From: Bodo saltans | Taxonomy: Eukaryota; Euglenozoa; Kinetoplastea; Eubodonida; Bodonidae | DNA: 43,830 bases | Direction of reading: 5' to 3' | Assembly: GCA_001460835.1 (NCBI GenBank) | Contig: CYKH01000651.1 | Location: 1,014-44,843, forward strand | Shown here: positions 10,701 through 17,532 of the stretch, one piece after another | Layout: every line of letters starts with the position of its first letter | Numbering within the stretch: position 1 is the first letter of the stretch | Notes under the pieces: model-generated | What the model saw: only the letters and a program-made list of their open reading frames with translations | The model's database searches: none | What the model was told of the DNA's origin: nothing | Translations under genes and position numbers: made by a program

Positions 10701-12215
10701 GCTGGGGCTGCCTGGGGCTACGGAAACTTCACCAATTACGATGTCTCGCGCCGCTCAGATGGCGTGATCTTAGCGATTGGCAACACAGCACAGTACTTAC
10801 TGTACTTCGGTCTTTTCCCAACTGCCAGAAACAATATCTTGATCACTGGCGTGTTCCGGTCAAGCTGGCACAAGTTGCAGCACTGGATCACGCTCTTGCT
10901 GCTGCCCGCCCTCGTGTTATCTTGGGTGCATGGCGGCATCATGATGTATCGCCAACCCCATCTCTCCTTTCACACTACCAGTGGCATCTGCAGTATCATC
11001 GGTCTGAGCCTTCTTACACTGGCATATGCACTGTGGCACTCAAGTGACTTCGTTCGTCGAGGTATTCTTCGCCGTGTTGTGTCGCTACGTCGACAGCATA
11101 CCTTGTACCTCATCGTCATTGGTGGTGCTGTGGCATTGTTGTGCATTCACACCAACAAACTTGCCCTAGGCTGGATCCCGTGGTTCATCCTTTTCTTCAC
11201 GGATCATGTGTGGCGGTGGAAGGATTTTAGATCACGTTTTGGTACCGTTGTGGCCCAGGGCGCATTCAGTACCATCGCTGCAGCGTTTGAGCTTCGAATC
11301 TTCTCGCCCTGGAAGTCATGGTGGACTCGTCCTTTTGTCGTGTCCGCTCCTGGTCAGTTCATTCTCGTTGACATGGAGGGTGTTGATGAGGGCCCTATTG
11401 CACTGTCAATCAGCAGCAGAGTGTTGCAGGATCCCAAGCAGAACTTTGCGACGGCCACATTCCATTTGAAGCCACCAAGTGCAGGAGCCCAGAAACGAAT
11501 TACAAAGGACCGTGAGGGATATCTAGGTGCCCGCGAGCGTCTCCGGCGGCTTGCGGTTGACCAGCATCTTCAAGGCCGCTTCTGCAGGATTGAGGGCCCA
11601 TACGGAGGCATTGGGCTTCGGCTAAAATGGTACAAGTCACTACTCCTTGTCGGGGGCGGCATCGGTGCATCGACGTGCCTTTCCCTACTCGAGGCGATGA
11701 CGTTCCAACCTGACTTCTACGCTCAAGATACAAGTGTCGAGACTGTGACGCTTGTTCTAGTCGCCAAGGAACCTGAGGAGTTCGCTATCTTCGCTTCTGA
11801 GTTGTTTGAGCTGCTCAGCGCACCTCGAGCATTCGATTTACAACTACTCTTGCACTGCACTTCGTTGAAGTATCACCAACCTCCAACTGCACTGTCTGAT
11901 GGAAATTTCCACAGCCTCGTGGATGTTGCGTCACCGCCACGCCGTGCGACAGCCCCACCAGTAGACTTCTCAAATCCAAGTGCCCTACACCCACTGTTTG
12001 AGCACGTGCCCATCTTCTTCCACCGCCCAAATTGGACACAAATCATCACGGCAGAACAAATCGCTGCGGGGAAGCGGAAAGAGACGCGCCTCGCGGTGCA
12101 CGTCAACGGGCCATCAACTCTCACTTCCGAAGTTCTAGAATCAAGTGATGCACTTAGCTACTTTGGTGGCGTGCAGATTCATGTGGACTACGAGCAGTAC
12201 GACTTATGCGTTTGA
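1794..12215 (+). CDS. Giant DOMON-domain / ferric-reductase-like transmembrane oxidoreductase, 3,473 aa
   Basis: Single uninterrupted ORF. Residues 1-16 (MIFFVFSFLIVAVAEC) form a signal peptide. The ectodomain (about 17-2900) is full of N-x-S/T sequons and carries two DOMON-type domains: about 1066-1200 (LLVWNYNI, GYISLGFSSS, DSDIVLGYI) and about 2718-2899 (LTLSWELG, WVGLGLTNSGGMSGADMWIA). DOMONs bind heme or sugars in known proteins. About seven hydrophobic segments follow between 2908 and 3142, with paired histidines (HKLQHW and WVHGG; RRQH and CIHTNK) suited to heme ligation as in the ferric reductase/NADPH oxidase fold. Next come a ferredoxin-reductase-type FAD region (APGQFILVDM, ALSISSR, EGPYGG; from about 3179) and a nucleotide-binding motif (LLLVGGGIGAS, near 3284). 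Inferred role: NAD(P)H-driven electron transfer across the membrane to extracellular heme, metal or oxygen. Substrate unknown. The ectodomain also holds degenerate repeated modules. Confidence 0.8.
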   Translation: MIFFVFSFLIVAVAECSFFSSNATISFRGTGTALVMNDTIESGEIFVFKTKFRSTYDDFGTYDELWPLLVQIPSSHNSFLKISIVVVPEGTAQITSTAVLDEFIVFPTPYLYHCLLSNSTNEVPFTRKELAIVDGGQKVQLTVFRDTDSSISNLDALPAYEVIDPVTLANRYVVIDKIPGDIGYSPIRHWFTVSSQQNFTTVSEILASNLIVVDTFIETVVALGDFSFITPISNLSAFATSNQSGTFAEVSVDGLLIPMSLLPTGNVDNETQKISSGFMMVIEGQHPVIDSIPGDPQFSFARAVVSLSRQTATITSHEMVNFSSLAHNFSGDIVNVVVVDGDVPGALRAWYRNETVWVLILESLPNGCELLTNTAGLLQFQRNNESTPIKSLFKTRPREFDEIFYSPFVSSATIDVDASFSDTSSIPVTSWDATPQISTSPNNDLFNAPRRLKEPAATDLNNRFEFASSRNMSITVDWHFSDCCAFIDVALESVSHLHNPLVIGFHGKLPFAGTLLVVHFDLSGNQCTRQVRGSVLSPNELIDVTATNPLQLLKTPVFSRKIANGGKLEMLSITANITNFSNTTSYLTAGVLDIDSSRLMTCSTLSLSGYSFLDDSISEMQSAPVTWVPGISNPKQQGRLLSSLENFGLPSTISDPPMNLQIEPERANLTLPLSNQSKGAFRCDSSFSFSWSFINASTNAMYFSIVPPSNLNTSMYFGLGIGSTSLSGSDAFFVYLDARNSSLLVSIDTKCSASGSSTFCLRSKYSDGVVSVFGNESLWVVRRSAIVFDPASKLLGTSLVGSTIDTTAAFGGIGLSVNYVAFANTPAFIFQDNSVGMAPLYRLRNETDLNSTADFWPPSEAQLSLSQPWRYYLSAVAPGTVGYSDLRNIVDVFIPSNYVGELPQRVLDLPETWKRQPSRPLNCPMVHRSSSLSTSVATAAVMLPVMFDGVTYSCVAFLSPQFSNSSKTQRVYELRSSTNLTLEYIFEFTPDAANYTPFGHMYAVIVPTALQGALQSAEAILHSGLPLIDLDSFVNFPIISSSSTPAPTTVVTPSVEESYTSLYEHSLLLFADVSLDQRILLVWNYNIDLQTIDVAVLAKNTNGYISLGFSSSSTSQMEDSDIVLGYINSATLEGCVRVLYSAFPTSAPSGTPTLEIRSSSIQRSSDYLILSFSRDFDGSAHSSGVIPSPATTGVATGRVLFASLLQYVASECASTEFSSLYHGTSPHGSVLIDWAASTSSTVATPAPSTSVPSTTAPTVITLTAFNIQARPVYVRGALGVMVCAPSSFPVATQPSTESEFGIPTFPAMYQFVFNGTVLSSILPLIATYPQSSDYSGAWRIHLVNLSGAYSTAASIANITSFAALQTLVNATTAIVPTDYYLDCPIVSQLTTAPNTTLRALFFNGQSISCLQLSQESLRTTAKFSPSSKVAPLWNTSFSVSIIDDPAAMFFKVFRVNSSSNATFRAEDVSTLPRISTGDILQCRIIVNTTKAPVLFSNLSLALQPITLTKQSATFGNRTVSFIALPSIRGGRCANLRSGWSRTGVATLYLLRNVSKSSNANDSLQNLNATALHDILADSSTLAPLLSIRVRNASIGLRNRTVSVVNTTTNVTVNTTIQDTVFAEIVDTAVESRYFVDAMPVVNESTYCDGVWQVVMVDVSSVPAEDNVTQLNATTGTGNATDSGNGTIIPAWHSGEFVPSARGDGWYIPWWANVNTIRSLPQRLVNGTLLGSMLHCPLIHKNTTVEGGAATIQRLSVLTAGGFVADCLNFGWLNEATAGAVLPNLVNVSTAGTFVMDAIPGSRYFSSMFWLRELRGVSRTPTFVNVSLLTNDSYQVAYVLVLSVTGGTPGSAVSSLTSWNLTQASWNWATQGLQIPITAVGRSASDSFGMMSLTNYWNMSVFPWSAMQCLDRYSANCSLGLRNTQKLLISALSVIYVFRRGTTIGSPSVSLNGSTTPMRSVALHSPLQSYYNAANGSWGYTDPKRVVVVTVPPTYSGSEIGNASLIPNTWVQTTAANVVGHSFLLSTASGVTPLSPPSTFGRSMWCPATSVWANGQLWSTVDCGWGPSTKSMAVASLSMTTQTPPTSSTLLFIGSNVTSIASFAPLHINNLNLKLAYSVYNTSSTRQCNNSAFVVDPSTPLPELVQLLVIPQHFPTMLPESGNAMVKFVFRRGPALSSSGDVAPPVISWAGAGIGSSNSVPSIARVFVVNVGAFMTSADLYDMTLTTEYEIRSAAIRNCWPILETLKIEASVLLYYQSNISNADLATYQARRSPSNRLEVVPVFANGMPRLQIASRILVEDVAGRTSLSPRALVAADGSMFLAPKASPSWLPIVHATASGSYATFTNPSQLLGTMDTLVSLLEAPSAATVSNFMLVQVVDEAYAPYVTPPAQGQTLTRQTAYFNDKQLAAYIFSDRNLYNPTQPSPLYIFRRLSSTGAVLSTTGAPLLDALPGHATYNDLHELVYCDLPSTSSTLPAPTSIAAMRRMLAQRTILAPKQSGIIKHAPIVGAGTTVELQDQVANGGSVLGPSAVVFEGSTLAMLDFGITTVGFAPELSIAMRLLYQLNSFPVPDGWILNSDPWTNTTTYSFLRNTHCTIVPNWLLPNTITSQSAATKVALQNATTASTLCNRNLSVAVVGVTTVTAASNGNISTTGPTLINWVYGTVNYSSATGVVTRSAPLRSGSGTIDFFTGNVTGSTSVSSDWINITNGSTTVTLSDSLTLSWELGTLGATSSTARRSFHTLDTSPIDIATYAPTELYAQFKITVTADVWVGLGLTNSGGMSGADMWIAYASQSVPAGSVSSGYYYELSDRHADPTNAHNTPIKDTINDLELLSLELTSSGYVIVFRRRLITTDSENDIDIQNTLQTMLWAYGPYLLTQQTPNTHTNRGLLLVNLFTGQNISVEQRGFTFWYVAMIMGVTVFIMLIGFLARLLSPGYLMYKRPLLFLWASRGLRRMTVAEILVLFMLWGAGAAWGYGNFTNYDVSRRSDGVILAIGNTAQYLLYFGLFPTARNNILITGVFRSSWHKLQHWITLLLLPALVLSWVHGGIMMYRQPHLSFHTTSGICSIIGLSLLTLAYALWHSSDFVRRGILRRVVSLRRQHTLYLIVIGGAVALLCIHTNKLALGWIPWFILFFTDHVWRWKDFRSRFGTVVAQGAFSTIAAAFELRIFSPWKSWWTRPFVVSAPGQFILVDMEGVDEGPIALSISSRVLQDPKQNFATATFHLKPPSAGAQKRITKDREGYLGARERLRRLAVDQHLQGRFCRIEGPYGGIGLRLKWYKSLLLVGGGIGASTCLSLLEAMTFQPDFYAQDTSVETVTLVLVAKEPEEFAIFASELFELLSAPRAFDLQLLLHCTSLKYHQPPTALSDGNFHSLVDVASPPRRATAPPVDFSNPSALHPLFEHVPIFFHRPNWTQIITAEQIAAGKRKETRLAVHVNGPSTLTSEVLESSDALSYFGGVQIHVDYEQYDLCV

Positions 12216-12643
12216 ACGCCATGGAAGTCAAGGAGTTTTATTTTAAAAAGGGGTTTTAGTTCTAGTCCCTCGCTATTTAGAGCTGCTTTGGAGCTTCGCC
12301 GAGCAGGAGGGAATTAATAATAGACCACACAAACCACAGACTACTCATAAGTTGAGAGATAGACCCTCACACACAGCATAAGTGACACCGCGGTGCGCTT
12401 ACGTTTTGCAGATTTTGATATAGATGCTGATCACCACTTGCTTTTGCACTGCGTTTGCATTTGTATGCAATCCGAGGAAAGTGAGTAGTGCATTTTTTTG
12501 CTTCGTTATTGTTTTCCACCTTTACTAACAAAGGAAGAGAGGAGCGAGTCAACCCCACTTGAGGAATCCAATCAAGTGGCCCATAGAACCAAATTGCTTG
12601 ATCGTGCAGACCATACAACCATACAATTCAACGCACAAACAGA
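12216..12643. other. Intergenic region between the reductase and polymerase alpha genes
   Basis: No ORF of note and no tRNA-like B box seen. A T/C-rich tract at about 12493-12524, followed by AG near 12532, is the likely trans-splice acceptor for the polymerase gene. This would give a 5' UTR of roughly 110 bases. Nothing else stands out. Confidence 0.5.
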
Positions 12644-15600
12644 ATGTCTCAATATGAAGCGGAGTTAACAGAGGAAGAGCGTTGGGCGCAGCTGATCGGA
12701 GACGGCGATGCAGATCTGGATCAGCCTGTTGAGCGGCTGCATAGCTCCTCGCAAAGCAGCGGCCCAAGGGTGAGACACAATGCTGCGGCATCGAAGGGTG
12801 AGGCTAGTCAACCAAAAGCGACGAAGCCAGCACCTGCCAAGAAGGAGCCAGCACCACTGGCAACAAACGGAAGTCAGGCCAAACCTGTCGTGCCCTCAAC
12901 TGGTACCTCCCAGCGACAGACCACCCTTAGCGAGATGCGCGTAAAGTCATCACAGTCTTCGGTGGACTTCGAGAAGTTGATGGAACGTTTCCAGTCCCAA
13001 GATGATCAGGAGGATCAAGGCCCAGTCGATATGTCGCGTTTTATGGACGACGACGACGACGACGATGCACCCCAACGAGAGGCAACCTTCTCAGCAGAGG
13101 GTTTTCTGAATGCGCTCACAGGTCTTCACACGACGGACGACGCCACTTCCACCACCAATGAAGAGCAACGTTCTGAATGCGCTCACAGGTCTTCACACGA
13201 CGGACGACGCCACTTCCACCACCAATGAAGAGCAACGAGTGAAGCCCACGTTGGATCATCTGTTCGACCGCATCAAAGAAGAAGAAGATGATCGAATTGT
13301 TGTTCCACTTTCGGACGACATCATTCCCACAGGCGTGACACCAGCGTCCTCCAAAGGAGCAACGAAGGGAAAATCTTCACACACAAGTGTTGCTGCGCAG
13401 CCCGCATCATCTGGCAAGCAGAATTTTGTGAAGAAAGAGGTCGTTGCAGCACCTACAGAGATTGTTGCCAAGAGTGAAACCGCAAAGGTTGAGCCTGACG
13501 CGTCGTTATTCTCTGAAGTGTCCATCAAGAAAGAGGAGGCAAGTGACGATACGGTCATTCCCGCCGAAGCTGCTGTCTACTGGTTCGATGCGAAAGAGCA
13601 AGATCACCACCACTCCGTTGACCCAGGGTCGATCTTTCTGTTTGGAAAGTATGTCGTAGGCGTTGGATCCAACAAATCATTCGAGAGTTGCTGCATTCGT
13701 GTGGTGAACGTGGAGCGCACTGTGATGTTCCTGCCCAAGGCGGGAGTGCAAGAAGTGGATGTCATCCACGAGGTAGCGTCCTTGTGCAAGAAACTTCAAA
13801 TTCCTAGCTTCCGCTTCAAAGTCGTGGAACGACACTACGCGTTTGAGGAACCCAACATTCCCAGAGACTGCAAGAAATGGGTCAAACTGCGCTACCCCGC
13901 AAGACACGGTCCTTTCCCTACCAATGTGAATTGGATCAACGTTGAGGCGGTTGTGGGTGCGGATAGGTCGCTTTTAGAATGGTTTATTTTAAAGCGTTGC
14001 CTCCGTGGCCCGAGCTACCTACGCATCGGTGAGTGGATGCCCGTTCCCGAGGGGCAGCGGGTCACACATTGTAAGCATGAATTCCGTGTCCTCAATCCGA
14101 AGATGGTGACCCCAATTGACGGGGGTGTGCCTCCCCCACTGGTGGCTGTGTCCATCCAGCTTCAGACGCAGCTCGATGCATCAGAATCTCACAATGAGGT
14201 ACATGCAGTGTCTCTTGTTGTCTGCAAAACAATCGCTGCTGATGGCTCTGCGAAGACCGCACCCATCTCCCAGCAAATGATAGGAGTTCGACCCTTCAAC
14301 CCCCAGAGCCCACTTCCCATAGATGTTGAAAAGTTTTGTGCTGGTAGAGGCCTGTCCTCAGTGCGCCGCTTCGCCAATGAGGGCCAATTGCTGCAGTGGG
14401 TTGCAACGATGCTAAAAGACATCGATCCCGATCTCCTGGTGGGGCACAATTTTATGGCCTTTACCCTTGACGTCCTTCTCCACCGCTTCCAAGCTCATCG
14501 AGTCAACAACTGGTCCTCGATTGGGAGGCTTGACCTTCGTCAATTCCCGAAGCTGCAAAGCGGTGCAGGTGGCACAGGTGAGTCCACATACCAAGAGCGT
14601 GAGATTGTGATGGGTCGTTTGGTAGTCGACACCTACCTGCTTTCACGAGAGTACTACAAGAGCAACAACTACAAGCTGATTGCACTGGCACAACAGTTGT
14701 CTCTGCACGGTATATTTGGACCAGTTGCGGAAAATTTCGAAGATAGTGTGGTGCCCATGGATGCCCGCAACATGACCCAGAATGCATTTTTATTCGATGT
14801 CCTTGCACGAAGCCTGAATCACGCTGTACTTGCACTCGCGCTGGCGAACCAGCTTGACGTCGTACCACTTACCAAGCGTCTTTGTTCGCTGGCCGGCAAT
14901 TTGTGGATTTTTTTTTTGCCGTAGTTTAGCAGGCTCAAGAGCGGAGCGCATTGAGTATCTGTTGCTGCACGCATTCCACCAGCTGAAATTCGTGACACCA
15001 GACAAGAAGTCGTTTTTTTTTTGCCGTAGTTTAGCAGGCTCAAGAGCGGAGCGCATTGAGTACCTGTTGCTGCACGCATTCCATCAACTGAAATTCGTGA
15101 CACCAGACAAGAAGTCATTCGAGGCCATCGAGAAGGCAAAGCGCAGTGAGATGGAGGAGGATGGCGGTGATGGTGCGGCAGCCACAATGGGAGGAACGTC
15201 GCGCCGTGCCAAGGCCAAGTACAAGGGTGGTATGGTGCTTGAGCCAAAAAGCGGATTGTACACCGATTACATCCTCATGCTAGATTTCAACTCCCTCTAC
15301 CCCTCCTTGATCCAAGAGTTCAACATCTGCTTTACGACTGTTCGTCGCGCAGGTGGGTGCGAAGTGTTTAAGGAGGATGAGGATCCCACGGCGCCTAGCG
15401 GTGTGCCTCCCCCAGAGCGACTTATCTGCAAGAATTGCAGCGCGTTGGGGCTGCCATCCCCGTGCATCCACCGCTGCGTTCTGCCGAAGGTGATCAAGAG
15501 CCTTGTTGACAGCCGCCGCGAGGTGAAGCGACTGATGAAGTCGGAACGCGACCCAGCCAACTTAGCCCAACTTGAAATTCGCCAGAAAGCACTCAAGCTC

Positions 15601-17169
15601 ACAGCAAACAGTATGTATGGTTGCTTGGGCTTTGCGTACTCTAGATTCTATGCCCAGCCGCTTGCTGAGCTCGTCACTCGTCAGGGTCGCCACGCATTGA
15701 TGAAAACAGTAGACGAGGTGCCTCTTGTTCACCCTTCTCTTCGTGTGCTCTACGGCGACACGGATTCTGTCATGATTCAAACCGGTGTACGTGACGACCT
15801 TCGCCTTGTGCGCGATATGGCCACCGACATCAAAGCGAAAATCAACAAATCCTACCGATGCCTCGAGATCGACATTGATGGTATCTTCCGATCCATTCTG
15901 CTGCACAAAAAGAAGAAGTACGCCGCAGTACACGTCGTCGACTGGGCGGGTGAAGGCAAGATCCTGAAAAAAGAAGTCAAGGGTCTGGACATGGTGCGAC
16001 GAGATTGGTGTCGCCTCTCTCAGCGATCCTGCGATGAGCTCTTGAATCGTATCCTGGAAACGACAGATCAGGCAGTTGATGTGTGTGACTTCATCGCACA
16101 GTACATGGGCACTGTCGCACAGCGTGTGCGTGAAGGCGCAACGTACCCCCTCGAAGACTACATTATCGCCAAAGGGCTCACCAAAGAGCCAGAGCTGTAC
16201 AAGGGGACGACCTTCCCCCATGCTACGGTTGCACAGCGCATGCGTGATCGCAAAGAGCAAGTACGCGTAGGGGACCTCATCCCGTACGTGATTTGCCGCG
16301 TCGATGACGAAGCAACCAACGCATCTATCAGCAGCAAAGCCTTCCATCCATCCGAAGTGCAGAGGGATGGACGTATGCTCGATACAGAGTGGTACCTCAC
16401 CTCGCAACTGTATCCCCCAGTCATGCGCATCTGTGAGCATATCCAGGGGTTCACAGCTGCTCAACTTGCGGAAGCGATGGGCATCCACGTGCACATCGAA
16501 GACGAGGGTCGGTATCAATATGACCAGGGATCTCGCGACACCGATGCCTCGAAAGACATAGAACAGCTGAAGGGGATGTTTAAGAGCGATGACCTCGACG
16601 AGTGCTTTCCTGATGCCGTGAAGCTGGAGGTGCAGTGCGAGAAATGCCAGCGCATGACCATTATTCAGCCACATGCTCGAGTGCGCCAACTGTTTGAAAG
16701 TACTGGCGTCCCAAGCGCTCCGTTTGAGCTGTACGTGTGCACAACATGCCGAGCCCCCCAGCGTGTTGTCTACGTTACCAACCGCTTGCAGTTAGCCATA
16801 CGAAACTCCATCGCCCAGTTCTATAGGCACGGCGGGGATAGTGCCGCTGTTCGGAAGCTGAGGATGCAGATGACGTACTTCCGTGCGTTGTTTGATGCAC
16901 CCCACATGCCCGGTTGCTCTCGCAAGATCGTCCACATGCACAACACCTTGGCGAAGCGATGCCTCACCGTGAACGGGAAGGAAGTGACCAAAGCATACGT
17001 GCCCGAGCGTGATGATGGGGACGAGGGGGATGTGGTGGATCCTGCGTTCGTGTTGATTCAGGCAACCTACGAGCGTGTAGATCATATGCTCCTTGATGTG
17101 GGAGGACTCCTGCAGGGCCTCCCGTCCCACCAGCGCACCACAAACAGGCCAGCAACACAACAACATTGA
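12644..17169 (+). CDS. POLA1: DNA polymerase alpha catalytic subunit, interrupted by two local duplications
   Basis: Replicative family B polymerase that extends primase RNA primers. Seen in order: an acidic N-terminal tail; a segment like the eukaryotic N-terminal domain (VVERHYAF, then GPSYLRI); a degenerate exonuclease-fold region (DLLVGHNF, SIGRLDLRQFP); motif A DFNSLYPSLIQEFNICFTTV (from 15283), the polymerase alpha signature; motif B KLTANSMYG (15595-15621); motif C YGDTDS (15751-15768); and a Cys-rich C-terminus (CEKC, CTTC). The frame is not continuous. A perfect 67-bp tandem repeat (13104-13237) shifts it once. A T10 tract at 14908-14917, inside what looks like the Ser codon of a conserved AGNLW-S-RSLAGSRAER segment, shifts it again and is followed by a duplicated 105-bp stretch. 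Removing one copy of each repeat and the T10 leaves about 1,447 codons, close to the family's usual length. Assembly error is more likely than a dead gene, because the motifs on both sides are intact. Confidence 0.9.
13104..13237 (+). repeat. Perfect 67-bp tandem duplication inside the polymerase alpha gene
   Basis: Copy A is 13104-13170 and copy B is 13171-13237; I see no difference between them. Both encode NALTGLHTTDDATSTTNEEQ but in different frames, since 67 is not a multiple of three. A single copy joins the upstream frame (ending EGFLNAL) directly to the downstream one (EEQRVKPTLD). Confidence 0.95.
14908..15117 (+). repeat. Diverged 105-bp tandem duplication, each copy headed by a T10 tract, in the polymerase alpha gene
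   Basis: Copy 1 is 14908-15012 and copy 2 is 15013-15117. Each starts with ten T residues and gccgtag and ends with gacaagaagtc plus one base. They differ at four positions (14958, 14979, 14982 and 15012 in copy 1), all third-codon and synonymous (Tyr, His, Gln, Ser). The period is 35 codons, so the second copy keeps the frame of the first. The conserved protein segment SLAGSRAERIEYLLLHAF is therefore encoded twice. Confidence 0.95.
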
Positions 17170-17532
17170 TGGAGGCAACATTGAAAAAAGGAAGATTAAG
17201 AAAGGAAGAATGATAGAAGCAGCTATGCTCGGCAGCAACGATGAACACATAGATTTCAACAAACAACAACATACACACACACCCACCCCCTCTCACACAC
17301 ACAATACATGATCGCGAGAAGCATAGATCCATTTTTGTATCGAGAGTGTCAGCAGAAGAAGATGGGGGAAATGGGGGTCATTGGAGAGGAAGCAGAACAC
17401 GCGGTTTGGTGATAAGATGAACTTCCCACTCTAAGAGAAACTACTTTGCGTCAACGAATAGTGTTTTGAGATGTTGATTATGCCAAACTTGCCCTTTTGT
17501 CACCACATCCTTAGAACACACATCGTTTAGGA
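17170..17532. other. Intergenic region with CA-rich simple repeats
   Basis: Contains a CA/CT-rich simple-sequence stretch at about 17270-17307. A pyrimidine-rich tract at about 17489-17511 is followed by AG candidates near 17513 and 17530, just before the ATG at 17533. No RNA gene seen. Confidence 0.5.

Noticed and set aside
12216-12360. Possible tRNA or small RNA in the GC-rich stem-like stretch after the giant gene
   Set aside because: A weak hairpin can be drawn around 12280-12310, but no A/B box or cloverleaf fits on either strand.
14903-14924. Short cis-intron in polymerase alpha (GT at 14903, T-tract, AG at 14923-14924)
   Set aside because: Removing these 22 bases does restore the frame, but it deletes the conserved W-S-R-S of the AGNLWSRSL block, is implausibly short, and does not explain the second T10 copy. 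RNA reads could still test it.
15562-16689. 375-codon ORF on the minus strand
   Set aside because: It lies fully antisense to the polymerase alpha palm region with its family motifs, and is an opposite-frame shadow of GC-biased codons.
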